A DNA stretch of 64,000 bases from PALSA-555 sp963821325 (GTDB lineage Bacteria; Actinomycetota; Acidimicrobiia; IMCC26256; PALSA-555): assembly GCA_963821325.1 (NCBI GenBank), contig CAWGDC010000001.1, forward strand, positions 620,001 to 684,000, read 5' to 3'. The position numbers and the translations under genes are program-made. Of the stretch, positions 11,906 to 20,163 are shown in pieces; position 1 is the stretch's first letter; each line of letters begins with the position of its first letter. Below the pieces are notes generated by a model. The model was given only the letters and a program-made list of their open reading frames with translations, searched no databases and was not told the DNA's origin.

Positions 11906-12629
11906 TCAGGGGCTTCCGGGCGCGGAGGAAGCAGAACATGGGCAGGCGTCGCCACCCGTGGAACTTGCTCACCTCGGGTGGCCCGTCGAACGCCGGCTCG
12001 CGGAGCGCCTCGAGCACGAGGCCGGCGTCCTCGAAGGCGCGCACGTAGGTCTCGAGGGGCCGGTGTGCCGAGTGGAAGGTCATGGCGAGCCCGTCGCGTT
12101 CGATGCGGTCGCTGTAGCGGAACTCGTCGAGGTACGAGCCGCGGATGACGAACGGGGCGTCGGCCGATTCGTCGGCGAACGCACCCGCCGAGTTGATGGG
12201 ATGCACGATCGCGACGCACACCCGACCGCCGGGCCGCAGCGCCGCAGCCGCGTCACGCACCGCGCCGGGAAGGTCGTCGACGTCCTGGAAGGAGAGGCAG
12301 GCGACGGCGAGGTCGGCGACGCCGTCCCGCACCGGGAGGCGGGCGACGTCGGCGAGCACCGTCGGGGTCGGCTGCTCGTGGGTCACGGCGAGGCGCGCCA
12401 GGGTGGGTGAGCTGTCGACGCCGATGACGTGATGGCCCCGCGCCGTGAGCTCGCGGGCCAGGCGTCCCTCGCCGCACCCGAGGTCGAGGGTCAGCGCCCC
12501 CGGGGCGGGGAGGAACGCGAGCAGCTGCGGGCAGGTGTGGTGCCAGAAGGTGTCGTGGCCCGGGGCGCGGGCCCAGGCCGCCCACGCCTCGGCCTGGTCC
12601 TCCCAGGCCTGGCGCAGCGACTCGGTCAC
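11906..12629 (-). CDS. Class I SAM-dependent methyltransferase
   Basis: A methyltransferase with the Rossmann SAM-binding motif LTLDLGCGEGRLARELTARG at about residue 48. Motif II follows (VIGVDSSPTLARLA), then LSFQDVDDLPGAVRDAAAALRPGGRVCVAIVHP, the usual post-motif region of Methyltransf_11 enzymes. The frame stays open into imuA, but removing one C from the CCCC near 11909 gives the ending RARKP then TGA 11908-11906, where the family normally stops (about 240 residues). I take that as the real end. The start ATG 12629 overlaps the preceding gene's TGA (ATGA). The substrate is not identifiable. Confidence 0.78.
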
Positions 12630-12994
12630 TCGGCGGCCGGCTCCGGGGGCAGGACGGGCTCGACGCCGACGGCGCGGAGCGCGTCGGGTGACCAGCCGGC
12701 TTCGTCGCCGTAGTAGCCGAAGAGGTGCTGGATGGCGTGCTCGACCTGTCCTTCGAGCTCACCCCACCGTTCGGGTGGCGCCTCGACGGTCACCGCGCTC
12801 GAGTAGACGGTGACACGCGTCGCGCCGAGGTCGAAGAGGCGCCGGGCGAGCACGTCGGGGGGCCGGCCGCCGGTCGTGTCGTCGACCGACGCGTACCGCT
12901 CGATCGCCATCCCGGTGATGGAGCGGTTGCAGTCGAAGATCATGACCGACGGTGACGCGCCGCGACGCGCCGTCACGGTGATCTCCTGGCCCAT
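12626..12994 (-). CDS. Conserved protein, Nfu N-terminal-domain-like
   Basis: A 122-residue protein. Its C-terminal two thirds, SITGMAIERYASVDD, VLARRLFDLGATRVTVYSSA and PPERWGELEGQVEHAIQHLF, resembles the Nfu/NifU N-terminal scaffold fold, in which a strand follows an 'over-small-loop' and a W-x-x-L helix closes the domain. There is no CxxC cluster motif, so no direct iron-sulfur carrier role can be claimed. It is translationally coupled to the downstream methyltransferase (ATGA overlap). Alternative: an unrelated small conserved protein of actinobacteria. Confidence 0.45.
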   Translation of the reverse strand: MGQEITVTARRGASPSVMIFDCNRSITGMAIERYASVDDTTGGRPPDVLARRLFDLGATRVTVYSSAVTVEAPPERWGELEGQVEHAIQHLFGYYGDEAGWSPDALRAVGVEPVLPPEPAAE

Positions 12995-13012
12995 CTCGGC
13001 GAGCCTAGGGGG

Positions 13013-13579
13013 TCAGGCGTGGCGTCCGAGGATGGCGAGGAGCTGCGTCTGACGGTCGGCGGTGGCGGGGACGGACTGCACCGTGCCGAACATGCCGCTG
13101 CCCGCGAGGAGGTCGCGCTGCGGCTCGACGACCTCGAAGCAGGCGTCGACCAGGTCGGCGGGCAGGGTCGTGTCCTGTCCCGTGGCGCGGGCGAGATCCC
13201 AGCCGTGGATCAGCACGTCGAGGAACCGATGCCCGCAGTACACGGAGCCGGGCACCGGTCCGTACGACACGGCCACGGGCGACTCCATGGCGCCCGGACG
13301 ACGGAACGCGGCGGCGGCTTCCGCCGCGGAGCGGTCGTAGGCGGCGGCCGGGTCGTCGCCGAGGAGGTCCCCGTCGAGCCGGTCCCCCACCGCGTCGATC
13401 GTCTGGCCGTCCACGAGGGGCGTGACCCAGAAGTTGCCGCTCACCACGTGGTTCAGCAGGGCCCGGACGTCCCAGCCGTCGCAGGGCGAAGGCGCCACCC
13501 ACTGGTCGGCGCGCACCCCGGTCACGACGGGTCGGGTCGTGTCGAGCGCTCGGGCATGCACCGCCGGCAGATCGACCAT
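13013..13579 (-). CDS. TIGR03086/DinB-like (mycothiol-dependent maleylpyruvate isomerase-type) protein
   Basis: A 188-residue four-helix-bundle protein of the DinB/maleylpyruvate isomerase superfamily. ARALDTTRPVVTGVRADQW, SPCDGWDVRALLNHVVSG and FLDVLIHGWDLARATG carry the conserved His residues expected to bind a metal (one in LLNHV, one in LIHGWD). Proteins of this actinobacterial group are thought to use mycothiol-linked chemistry or act as metal-dependent thiol transferases; the actual reaction is unknown. ATG 13579 is the start (MVDLPAV). No operon partner is obvious: rnhB is upstream on the same strand with a gap of 34 bp. Confidence 0.7.
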   Translation of the reverse strand: MVDLPAVHARALDTTRPVVTGVRADQWVAPSPCDGWDVRALLNHVVSGNFWVTPLVDGQTIDAVGDRLDGDLLGDDPAAAYDRSAAEAAAAFRRPGAMESPVAVSYGPVPGSVYCGHRFLDVLIHGWDLARATGQDTTLPADLVDACFEVVEPQRDLLAGSGMFGTVQSVPATADRQTQLLAILGRHA

Positions 13580-13613
13580 CTCGCGCCCTCCTCCTGTCGG
13601 GTCGCGCGCGAGA

Positions 13614-14292
13614 TTACGCGAAGAGCCGGCCGGGCGCCGGGGGGACGCCGCGCCACACCAGGCCGTCCATGAAGATCCACGAGCGGCGATGGATGGCGCT
13701 CGGCCCGTAGGCCCGCAGCGCACACTGGTGCCGCGGCGCCGGGTACCCGACGTTCGACTCGAAGTCGTACGGCGGGTAGTGCTGCGCCTCCTCCGCCATG
13801 ATGGCGTCGCGGGTGACCTTGGCGACGCACGACGCCGCCGCGACGGCCAGGACGCTGACGTCGGCTTTCACGACGGTCGTGACCAGGTCGGCCCGGCCGA
13901 TGTAGTCGAACTTCCCGTCGAGGATGATCCGGTCCGGCTCGTATCCCTGCGTTGCCAGCCCGGCCAGCGCCCGCTGCGCCGCGGTGCGCAGGGCCAGCGT
14001 CATGCCGAGCACGTCGCACTCCTCGTAGGAGGCGTGGCCGACCGCGCTCGGCTCGAGCCCAGCCGTGCACGGCGGCGGCGGCGCGCTCGCGCTCGTCGCG
14101 CGTCAGCTGCTTCGAGTCGCGGATGCCACGCACGTGCTCGGGCGCCGACACGACCGCCCCGACCGTGACCGGGCCGGCCCAAGCGCCCCGCCCGACCTCG
14201 TCGATCCCGACGACGACGCGGTCCCCGGCCTCCCAGCACCGCCGCTCGAGTCGGAGCGTCGGGTAGGTCACGGCGGTGAAGTTAGCGTTCAT
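13614..14292 (-). CDS. rnhB: Ribonuclease HII (frameshifted near 14055)
   Basis: RNase HII removes ribonucleotides from DNA:RNA hybrids, acting during replication and repair. The N-terminal part GIDEVGRGAWAGPVTVGAV has the catalytic Asp-Glu (DEVGRG) and the DSKQLTRDERE loop. After a frame change near 14055, the second half has YEPDRIILDGKFDYIG (third acidic residue), VLAVAAASCVAKVTRDAIM (catalytic region with the conserved K-x-x-R-D) and YPPYDFESNVGY. The remaining C-terminal region is typical, ending at TAA 13616-13614; total length is 226 residues once repaired. All four catalytic acidic residues are present, so the gene is probably intact. Confidence 0.9.
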
Positions 14293-14351
14293 CGCCTCGT
14301 CACGAACTCGGTGCAGAGTCGACATCTGGTGGTCGGTAGCATGCCCGACGT

Positions 14352-14558
14352 ATGGATCCCGGGACGCGGATCGAGGTGCGGTCCCGCTTTGACCGGCGGT
14401 GGGCCCGCGGGTTCGAGGTCGACGCCGTCCTGACCGAGGACGCCGGGTCGGCGCAGTACCGGGTGCGGCGCCGATCGGACAACAGCGTCCTCCCGGCCCT
14501 GTTCGTCGACGACGAGGTGCGCGAGGAGCGACGCGGCCGCTCCATGTGGTGGATGTGA
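14352..14558 (+). CDS. Small hypothetical protein
   Basis: A 68-residue ORF: MDPGTRIEVRSRFDRRWARG, then DNSVLPALFVDDEVREERR. Charged residues and a beta-strand-like pattern (IEVRSRF, YRVRRRSD, LPALFVDDEVRE) suggest a small soluble beta protein. It is divergent from rnhB (60 bp) and convergent with the GYD-domain gene (5 bp between stops), with no overlap with larger genes, and its coding bias looks real. No family is recognised. Confidence 0.5.
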   Translation: MDPGTRIEVRSRFDRRWARGFEVDAVLTEDAGSAQYRVRRRSDNSVLPALFVDDEVREERRGRSMWWM

Positions 14559-14562
14559 CCGC

Positions 14563-14856
14563 TCAGCCGTCCTCGCGGAGACGCGCCACCAGCTGATCGA
14601 TCGGGACGGCCTGCAAGGTCATCGTCCGCATCGTGCCCCGCGCCGCCAACGCGATCGCCGCCTTCGCCAACGTCGCCTCGTCGGGCGCCTCGATGACGTT
14701 GAGGAAGTCCCACTGGCCCATCAGCGCGTACTGCGCGACGACGCGCAATCCCATCGCCTCGACCTCGGCGGTCACCTCGCCGATGCGCTCGGGGTGCTCC
14801 CGCACGGTCGCCCACCCGTCGGGACCGAGGGTCGTGAGCATCACGTAGGTTCCCAC
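14563..14856 (-). CDS. GYD-domain protein
   Basis: A 97-residue protein beginning VGTYVMLTTLGPDGWATVRE, the opening of the GYD family (a ferredoxin-like-fold domain), with the second half GQWDFLNVIEAPDEATLAKA, the other conserved block. The start is GTG 14856, in line with the family start M/V-G-T-Y-V. GYD domains are found mainly in small stand-alone proteins of unknown function. It sits in an isolated position between the small ORF and the RpiB-like gene. Confidence 0.7.
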   Translation of the reverse strand: MGTYVMLTTLGPDGWATVREHPERIGEVTAEVEAMGLRVVAQYALMGQWDFLNVIEAPDEATLAKAAIALAARGTMRTMTLQAVPIDQLVARLREDG

Positions 14857-14900
14857 GCCGCCGAGCGTAGACGTCGACGCCTGAGACCGCGCGGGCGGCT

Positions 14901-15323
14901 TCAGGGATCGAGGCGAGCGATGTTGGCCGCTTCGCCGGGGTCCGGCCGAGAATCGAACCAGGCGTCCAGCATCTCGTGGGCAACGACGGGGCTCGTCAGC
15001 CGCAGGCCCATGACAACGACGTTGGCGTCGTTCCATCGGCGGGCTCCCGCGGCCGTCGCGGCGTCGGTGCAGAGCGCGGCGCGCACGCCGGGCACCTTGT
15101 TCGCGGCGATCGACACGCCGGTACCCGTCCAGCAGAACAGCACGGCCGTGTCGCAGTCGCCCGAGGCGACAAGCTCCCCGACGTCGCGGCCGACCTCGGC
15201 CCACTGCTTGTCCTGACCGGCAGGCGGGCCGACGAGCACGACGTCGTGTCCCCGCGCCCGCAAGTCGTCCGCGACCGCGTCGGTGAGCGCGGTCTGCTCA
15301 TCGGAGCCCATCGCGACCCGCAT
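14901..15323 (-). CDS. RpiB/LacA/LacB-family sugar-phosphate isomerase-like protein
   Basis: A 140-residue protein with MRVAMGSDEQTALTDAVADD, resembling the RpiB start (IAxGSDHAG) but with Glu-Gln in place of His-Ala-Gly. CDTAVLFCWTGTGVSIAANK is the family's Cys/GTGxSIAANK motif, and WNDANVVVMGLR the phosphate-binding C-terminal motif. The Cys near residue 66 occupies the RpiB catalytic base position. The missing N-terminal His suggests altered specificity. It follows the HAD gene by 10 bp (stop 15334, start 15323), so the two likely form an operon. Confidence 0.7.
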   Translation of the reverse strand: MRVAMGSDEQTALTDAVADDLRARGHDVVLVGPPAGQDKQWAEVGRDVGELVASGDCDTAVLFCWTGTGVSIAANKVPGVRAALCTDAATAAGARRWNDANVVVMGLRLTSPVVAHEMLDAWFDSRPDPGEAANIARLDP

Positions 15324-15333
15324 GCCCACCAGG

Positions 15334-15986
15334 CTACGGGAGCAAGGCCGCCTGGACGTCGGCGAGCGTCGCGAAGGGGTGGTAGGGGACGTCGAACGCG
15401 TCGCACCACGCGGCGAGACGTCGCTTGGCGAACACCACGTCGGCGAGCAGCGCGGCCTTGTGGTCGCTCGTGCCGTCCCCGACGAGCACCGTCGAGCGGC
15501 CGGCTCGCCGCGCGCGTCCTGGACCGGCGCCTGCTTGCACGTCCCGCACGTCGAGCACGGACAGCACCGGTCCTCGTGCGGGAACTCGAGGCGTCCCGTC
15601 GCCCAGTCGACGTGGTTCGTCAGCACGGGGATTCCCACGGCCGCGCACACCTCCTCGGCACGGAACCCGAACCCATCCGACACGACGGTGACGTCGGCGC
15701 CGGCCTCTCGCAGCGCCGCCACCAGCGGCTCGAAGCCCGGGTCGAGGGGCACTTCGTCGGCGGCGGCGCGCAGGGTCGCCTCGTCGGCGTCGAGGAGCTC
15801 CCATTCGCTCACGAGGCACTCGCGGCTGCCGATCGTGCCCGCCCGGTACTCGTCGCTCAGGCGCTCCCAGTCGCCGGGCGCGAACCGGTCGAGGAGGTAG
15901 CGGCCGACGTCACGCTCGGTGATCGTGCCGTCGAAGTCGAGGAACACCGCGGTTCGCGACAGGTCGAGCCCCACGACACCTGGCAT
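15334..15986 (-). CDS. HAD-IB phosphatase (MtnX/SerB-like, frameshifted near 15520)
   Basis: A haloacid-dehalogenase-superfamily phosphatase. The N-terminal catalytic motif FLDFDGTITERDVG supplies the nucleophile Asp and the acid Asp. ADVTVVSDGFGF is motif II (Ser), and VGDGTSDHKAALLADVVFAK is motif III/IV with the metal-binding GDGxxD. The cap region contains PCSTCGTCKQAP, three Cys in CxxCxxC, similar to MtnX-like phosphatases. The frame changes between the Cys cluster and motif III near 15510-15530. The start ATG 15986 is unambiguous. About 217 residues; the substrate may be a phosphorylated small molecule such as an enol phosphate, but is not known. Confidence 0.75.
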
Positions 15987-16098
15987 CCAACCGATCGTAC
16001 GCGGCGTCGGCTCCGACAGCCCCCAGGTTGTCGGACCATGGTCACCCGCGGCCGGCGATCGGAGCCATCGCGACCCACCCGACCCGTACCGTCGCCCG

Positions 16099-16296
16099 GT
16101 GAAGGTGCGGGAGGTGATCCGCGTGCTCGAGGCCGACGGCTGGCGACTCGACCGCCAGCGCGGGAGCCACCGTCAGTACCGACACGCCGAGAAGCGCGGA
16201 ACCGTCACGGTTGCGGGCCAGCCAGGACAAGATCTGAAGCCAGGTACCCTGGCGAGCGACCTGCGACCGGCCGGGCTCAGAGGGTCGGGTACATGA
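16099..16296 (+). CDS. hicA: HicA-like toxin
   Basis: A 65-residue HicA mRNA interferase-like toxin with the dsRNA-binding fold: VKVREVIRVLEADGWRLDRQ, then RGSHRQYRH, which contains the HicA catalytic His (in G-S-H-R-Q-Y), then GTVTVAGQPG and PGTLASDLRPAGL. It starts at GTG 16099. Its last bases overlap the ATG of hicB (ATGA at 16293-16296), the usual toxin-before-antitoxin coupling. Homologues cleave translated mRNA; the partner below neutralises it. Confidence 0.88.
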   Translation: MKVREVIRVLEADGWRLDRQRGSHRQYRHAEKRGTVTVAGQPGQDLKPGTLASDLRPAGLRGSGT

Positions 16297-16511
16297 GTGC
16301 GTACGCGGTGATCATCGAGGGAGACGGGAACTCGTTCTCGACGTACGTCCCTGATCTCCCAGGATGCGTCGCCGCGGGCACGTCGCTGGACGAGGTCGAC
16401 CAGCTGATCCGTGAGGCCATTCGACTCCATGTCGAAAGCCTCCGCGCGCACGGTGAGCCCGTTCCCTCGCCATCGACTGCGGCAGTGCGCCTCGTCGACG
16501 ACGTCGCGTAG
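16293..16511 (+). CDS. hicB: HicB-like antitoxin
   Basis: A 72-residue HicB antitoxin: MSAYAVIIEGDGNSFSTYVP, DLPGCVAAGTSLDEV and IREAIRLHVESLRAHGEPVP, the partially degraded RNase H-like fold of HicB. It lacks an obvious C-terminal DNA-binding domain, so the module may be weakly autoregulated. The start overlaps hicA. It lies about 250 bp outside the left attachment repeat of the adjacent element, so it belongs to the chromosome. Confidence 0.85.
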   Translation: MSAYAVIIEGDGNSFSTYVPDLPGCVAAGTSLDEVDQLIREAIRLHVESLRAHGEPVPSPSTAAVRLVDDVA

Positions 16512-16695
16512 CAGCCGCGGGCGTCGCCGCCTGCTGGGCGAGATGGCGCCTGATTGCCCGGTGGCGTGAGGACCGCGAGGATGGTGCCGTTCCTCCTACG
16601 CTCAGACCGCAGGCCCGGGACCGGACGCGGCAACTCGTTCCTCGACTCTCGGCGAACCGATTCGGGGCGGCCCGCAAGGGAGGCGGTGTGAGCGA

Positions 16696-16785
16696 ATGAC
16701 GCGACAACCTTCCTCCACGGCGAGCTCGGAGCGCACGCTCGTCGGGATCGTGCCGCACACCCACTGGGACCGTGAGTGTTGCTAG
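16696..16785 (+). pseudogene. Stranded 5' end of the GH38 alpha-mannosidase gene
   Basis: A 29-residue open frame ends in VGIVPHTHWDREC, then Cys and TAG. VPHTHWDRE is the start of GH38 mannosidases, containing the metal-binding His and Asp. The same reading appears at the start of the mannosidase 13.9 kb away (30608), where it continues to W-Y-L-P. The left frame diverges at TGT TGC TAG directly after a 17-bp identical stretch. It has a good ribosome-binding sequence (GGGAGGCGG) and an ATG, so it is the native 5' end, cut off by insertion of the element. Confidence 0.85.
16746..16778 (+). mobile_element. attL: left copy of the integration repeat
   Basis: This 33-bp segment matches 30658-30690 with only two mismatches (GCC-G-CAC versus GCC-C-CAC and CAC-C-CAC versus CAC-G-CAC). 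The last 17 bp, CACTGGGACCGTGAGTG (16762-16778), are identical and encode the H-W-D-R-E of the mannosidase. Identity stops right after this tract at both ends. The tract therefore marks the crossover core. The two mismatches lie in silent third-codon positions, as expected if attP carries its own version of a protein-coding motif. Confidence 0.85.
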
Positions 16786-16882
16786 GTCGTCGCTGACCTG
16801 CGGCCCCGGCGCCAAAGTGGCTCGTGACCTGCGGATTTGGCACTCAACGTTTCGCATCAGTGTCGGTCATTTTTCGTCGTTC

Positions 16883-16912
16883 TGAGGACCTGCTGAGGAC
16901 CGATTGAGGACC
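16883..16912. repeat. Three TGAGGACC repeats at 11-bp spacing (left end)
   Basis: TGAGGACC occurs at 16883-16890, 16894-16901 and 16905-16912, one helical turn apart. Two more (TGAGGACT and TGAGGACC, again 11 bp apart) lie at 30573-30591 near the right end. This looks like arm-type binding sites for the element's tyrosine recombinase, as in lambda-like integrases, about 105 bp inside the left core and about 85-115 bp inside the right core. No other stretch of this kind was noticed in the element. Confidence 0.65.
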
Positions 16913-17034
16913 CGGAGCACCGGCGGCTCACAACAGCGCGAGCCCGACGGCATGCTGGCAGGGCAACAGCACCGCCTCGCCCACAGTTCACGAATGTCGC
17001 CCTGCCGACCGGGACGGCCGTTTACGCTTGCGTC

Positions 17035-17265
17035 GTGAAGTTCGACCGGATCGCGGCTGACCCAAGGACGATGGGCGGAGTGCCCTGCATCCGTGGGACT
17101 CGTATCCCCGTTGCCTCAATCCTCGGCTATATGGCCGCTGGCATGACCCATGACGAGATCCGTGCCGACTTTCCGCAACTCTCCGTCGAGGACCTCCAGG
17201 AGACGCTTCGGTACGCGGCTGCTGCTGTCAGCGAGCGGGAACTGCCGTACCGCGAAAGCGCGTGA
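17035..17265 (+). CDS. DUF433 antitoxin-like protein
   Basis: A 76-residue DUF433 protein: RIAADPRTMGGVPCIRGTRI, VASILGYMAAGMTHDEIRADFPQL and VEDLQETLRYAAAA, a small helix-turn-helix-like domain usual in antitoxins. It starts at GTG 17035 and its TGA overlaps the GTG of the following gene (17262). DUF433/DUF5615 pairs act as toxin-antitoxin modules, the DUF433 protein serving as antitoxin. The pair sits just inside the left end of the element and may stabilise it. Autoregulation is likely but no operator is obvious. Confidence 0.8.
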   Translation: MKFDRIAADPRTMGGVPCIRGTRIPVASILGYMAAGMTHDEIRADFPQLSVEDLQETLRYAAAAVSERELPYRESA

Positions 17266-17632
17266 GGTTTATCGTTGACGAGAACCTCCCGATCCGCTTT
17301 GCGGACATGTTGCGCAGGGCGGGTCACGACGCCAGTCACACTGCCGAGTGCGGACTCCAGGCGCTCCAGATGACGAAGTCATGGCCCGAGCCCAGAGAGA
17401 ACAGCGCATCGTGATCACCTATGACGCCGACTTCGCCACCATGATGGTACTCGGTGGCGACGATCTCCCAAGCATCGTGCTTTTCCGTGACCAGCGTCGC
17501 CGGCCCGAGCACCTCGCACAGCTCCTCGTAGAAAATCTCGATCAGCTCGAGGGGTCACTGACAAACGGAGCGATCGCTGTATTCGACGCTGCTCGCGTCC
17601 GTGTACGAGAGCTCCCCGTCGAGCCCGGTTGA
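17262..17632 (+). CDS. DUF5615 PIN-like toxin (frameshifted near 17350)
   Basis: A PIN-like nuclease-type toxin. It reads VRFIVDENLPIRFADMLRRA, AGHDASHTAECGLQ, then in the next frame GAPDDEVMARAQREQRIVIT and YDADFATMMV. The acidic residues D-E-N and Y-D-A-D-F match the PIN-like fold that carries the catalytic acidic set in DUF5615. One G is missing near 17350, where GLQ-GAPDDEV should follow directly. Repaired length is about 124 residues, normal. It is coupled to the antitoxin by a GTGA overlap. The start could also be slightly downstream. Confidence 0.75.
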
Positions 17633-17641
17633 GTCTGCCGG

Positions 17642-17661
17642 GGCCGATCAGCGCATCGGCC
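17642..17661 (+). terminator. Hairpin after the toxin gene
   Basis: GGCCGAT-CAGCGC-ATCGGCC is a perfect 7-bp stem with a 6-bp loop, 10 bp after the toxin stop codon. No T-run follows, so termination would be weak or factor-assisted. Confidence 0.4.
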
Positions 17662-17662
17662 G

Positions 17663-18226
17663 GTCGAGCCTCGACGATCCCCGCTGACGCCATCGGCCCC
17701 AGACCACGACCGTCACGTTGGCAAGCGACGTGGTTCTGGCCAGCACGTTCCTCGTCCCGAGACGCTGACCACACGCGTACGCCGGAAAATGTCGGCTGGA
17801 GCGCGCTCATCTGCGACGATGCCCAGAGAGTGGTCCTGACCTGGGCTGTTGCTTCTCGTCATTTGTCGGCCTTTCACGACGCTTTTCGTTCGAATTGTTG
17901 CCCCGATGTTGCCCACCCACGGGCCCTCTGAGCGCCGGAGTACCGACCAAGTCGCCAACTGAAAGCGATCAACTCGCGGACTCAGACCTCGGGAGGGCTG
18001 CGGCCTCCAATGGCGCCCTGCCGGGGTCGAGTCCGGCTCGGACGAGTGCCGGGCGTGGGAACTAGATGGCTGGTTGCGGCGACTACCAAGGCGACCCTTC
18101 TAACCATCGATCGATCTACCGATGACTCGACCTCGGCGGAGCTGAACGCAATGCGGGGCACCAGAGCCCGGGTATTGCTTGTCGGTCGTCGCATTCGCGA
18201 GTGGCGGAATAGGCGACGACTTCACG
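17663..18226. other. Non-coding stretch with one strong promoter element
   Basis: No convincing gene lies here: the open frames present have proline/serine-arginine-rich translations without a family match. It contains the ECF-type promoter at 18057-18087, about 140 bp before the cytochrome gene, and otherwise nothing I can name. Confidence 0.5.
18057..18087 (+). promoter_or_regulatory. ECF-sigma promoter element 1 (before cytochrome c / sigma operon)
   Basis: GGGAACT-N16-CGACTACC. The -35 motif GGGAAC(C/T) and the -10 motif CGACTACC are the same as in the two elements at 23303-23333 (minus strand) and 23352-23382, always with a 16-bp spacer. GGAAC-type -35 and CG-rich -10 boxes are typical of ECF sigma factors. 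This copy lies 140 bp upstream of the cytochrome c lipoprotein start and should drive cytochrome c, mauE-like, dsbA-like and the sigma gene itself. Confidence 0.78.
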
Positions 18227-18640
18227 ATGCTCAGGGTGGCGCTGCGACGCAGGGGCGCCGCGGTGTCGGGGCTGGCGATCCTCGTGCTTGGCGGCCTCGT
18301 GATGCTGAGCGGGTGCGGCGGAGGTGGCACGATCGGCAGCGCCTCGGGGTCACCCCTTCCGAGCGGAGCGGAGGCTCATGACGCGGCGTTGCTCGCCGGT
18401 CGCCAGCTGTTCTCGGCGAACTGTGCCTCGTGCCATGGTGTTGCCGGTCAAGGTGGGCTGGGACCGAGCTTCACGAACGGGCGTCTCCTGCGCGATTTCC
18501 CAAACGCTGCAGACCAGATCACGTTCGTGTCGAACGGCCGTGGCCTCATGCCGGCGTTCGCGACCGCGCTCACGCCGCGCCAGATCGCTGAGGTGGTGGC
18601 ATACGAACGCCAGGTCCTTGCTGTTCGGTCCGGGTCATGA
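18227..18640 (+). CDS. Cytochrome c family lipoprotein
   Basis: A c-type cytochrome anchored as a lipoprotein. From ATG 18227, the hydrophobic signal LRVALRRRGAAVSGLAILV is followed by the lipobox LSGC at about residue 29. The heme motif CASCHG (C-x-x-C-H) is at about residue 63, and the axial Met is likely in GRGLMPAFA. About 137 residues, one heme domain. An ATG in frame 48 bp upstream is possible, but the signal peptide fits the shorter form. It is probably the electron partner of the redox proteins that follow: MauE-like membrane protein, then DsbA-like thiol oxidase. Heme attachment needs a maturation system elsewhere in the genome. Confidence 0.85.
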   Translation: MLRVALRRRGAAVSGLAILVLGGLVMLSGCGGGGTIGSASGSPLPSGAEAHDAALLAGRQLFSANCASCHGVAGQGGLGPSFTNGRLLRDFPNAADQITFVSNGRGLMPAFATALTPRQIAEVVAYERQVLAVRSGS

Positions 18641-18861
18641 TCAAGGACCACCGTCCGAGCGCGGACCTTCGAACCTCTCGTGGCCGTGCGACGCCGATGT
18701 GCGTGCACGACCACTATGGTGTCTTTCTTACCCGAGGTTCATCAGATGTTCGACCCGACGGCCGCGTCCGATGCAGTCTCGGTTGCCACGATGATCATCG
18801 ACGCGCTGGACTCAAACCGGTGTCTCGCTCGGGGACACGATGGCGTGACGAGGATGTCGGG

Positions 18862-19341
18862 GTGAGCGTGGTCATTGCCAAGCGGCGAGCGTGGCCGAGC
18901 GTGGTGTGCACGGCAGCGCGGTTGGTGCTGGGTGGCGTCTGGATCTGGGCGGGCCTGGCGAAGTTCGCCGATCCCGACAGCGCGGTCCGCGCGACCCCGC
19001 CTATCAGATCTTGCCGGAGGCCCTGGTAAAGCCGTTTGCGTGGGGTCTTCCTCTGGTGGAGATTGCCCTCGGGATCTTGCTCTCGCTGGTTTGGCGTCAC
19101 GGGCCGCGGCGGCGTTTCGGCGCTGATCTTGGTGGTGTTCATCGCTGGGATCGCGTCGGTGTGGGCCCGCGGTCTGCAGATCGACTGCGGCTGTTTCGGT
19201 GGTGGCGGCTTCTCCGCACACGTCGACGCGTGGCAGTACTTCTCCGAGATCGCTCGGGACGTGCTGCTCGTCGGCGTGGCCGCGTTCGTGGCCCTCGGAC
19301 CCCCAAGCCGCTACGCCCTCGACAACCTGGCCGGTCGCTGA
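18862..19341 (+). CDS. MauE/DoxX-like membrane protein (two frameshifts)
   Basis: A four-helix membrane protein of the MauE/DoxX superfamily. It reads VVCTAARLVLGGVWIWAGL, then in the next frame LPEALVKPFAWGLPLVEIAL, then in a third LILVVFIAGIASVWARGL and the DCGCFGGGG motif near the end of the third helix. The Cys pair D-C-G-C-F is typical of versions that shuttle disulfide electrons with a DsbA-like protein, which is exactly what follows at 19341. Frame changes near 18995 and 19095 must be repaired. GTG 18862 is the start; the stop TGA 19339-19341 overlaps the next ATG. It is predicted to recycle a periplasmic thiol oxidase or supply it with electrons. Confidence 0.75.
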
Positions 19342-20161
19342 TGCCCAAGAAGAAGGCCTTCAAGCTCCCCTCGACCCCCTCGACGCCGCGTCCGGTCACG
19401 GCTCGCCTGCCACGCCCGCGCGCCACCGGCCGGGGTCGGCGCTGGCGTCCTCGAACCCGCAGTTGGCAGTGGGCGCTGGTGCTTGGCGTCGTCGTCGTCG
19501 GTGGAATCGTCGGGGTCGCGGTGCAAGCGAGCCGCTCGCCCACCGAGAACCTCAAGGTGGTCGTCCCGAAAGGACCGATGGGGCCCAACGGATCCGTCAT
19601 CGAAGGGCAACCCTCCGCGAGGGTGCTGGTCGAGGAGTACGGCGACTTCCAGTGCCCGATCTGCAAGCTCTTTCACGACAGCCTCGAACCCACGATCCAG
19701 AACCTGGTGGACTCGGGAACGATCCGTTTCGCGTTCCATCCCCTCAACGTCATCGATTCGCACGCCGCTGGCAGCACCGAATCGCTGCGTGCCGCGAGCG
19801 CGTCGTTGTGCGCGAACGACGCCGGCCAGTTCTGGAACTACTACAACCTTCTCTACAACAAACAGGCGCCAACGGAGAACTCCGGGTTCCTCCGGACAGT
19901 CGACTGATCGCCTTCGGCAGCCAAGCCGGCATCACCGGCAACGCGTTCAGCGTCTTTCAGCGATGCGTGACCAGCCACACCTACGAGGGATACGTCCTCA
20001 GATACGCCGACAAGGCCAGCCAGCCTCCGGCCAACGTCACTGGAACCCCGACGGTCTTCATCAACGGCACGCCGATCGCCAACAGCAGTCTCGCGAACGC
20101 GGCGGGGACCGCCTTCGACCCGGCCAAACTCGTCGCAGCGGTGCAACAAGCCGGCGGCTAA
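19341..20161 (+). CDS. DsbA-like thiol-disulfide oxidoreductase (frameshifted near 19900)
   Basis: A membrane-anchored DsbA/thioredoxin-fold protein. A basic Pro/Arg-rich N-terminus precedes one transmembrane helix (WALVLGVVVVGGIVGVAV), then EEYGDFQCPICKLFHDSLE with the redox motif C-P-I-C, FAFHPLNVI, and after a frame change near 19900, GITGNAFSVFQRCVTSHTYE and VTGTPTVFINGT, the cis-Pro loop. It is the DSBA-like (PF13462-type) fold, about 273 residues repaired. It is translationally coupled to the MauE-like gene and followed 2 bp later by the ECF sigma gene. Its likely role is forming or reshuffling disulfides in surface proteins, perhaps CopC/YcnI-like or cytochrome partners. Confidence 0.85.
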
Positions 20162-20163
20162 AC

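Noticed and set aside
16567..16574. A further TGAGGACC left of the integration core
   Set aside because: It stands alone, lies outside the element and has no 11-bp partner; likely chance.
17629..17958. Two ORFs on opposite strands after the toxin gene
   Set aside because: Low-complexity, Pro/Arg/Ser-rich translations; neither has a ribosome site or family likeness.
18020..18060. A GGGGTCGAGTCCGGCTC stretch resembling a tRNA T-arm
   Set aside because: No matching acceptor, D or anticodon arms could be assembled around it.
18680..18865. 61-residue ORF ending with GTGA overlap on the MauE-like start
   Set aside because: The overlap looks like coupling, but the translation has no hydrophobic core or family likeness and its composition is not gene-like.
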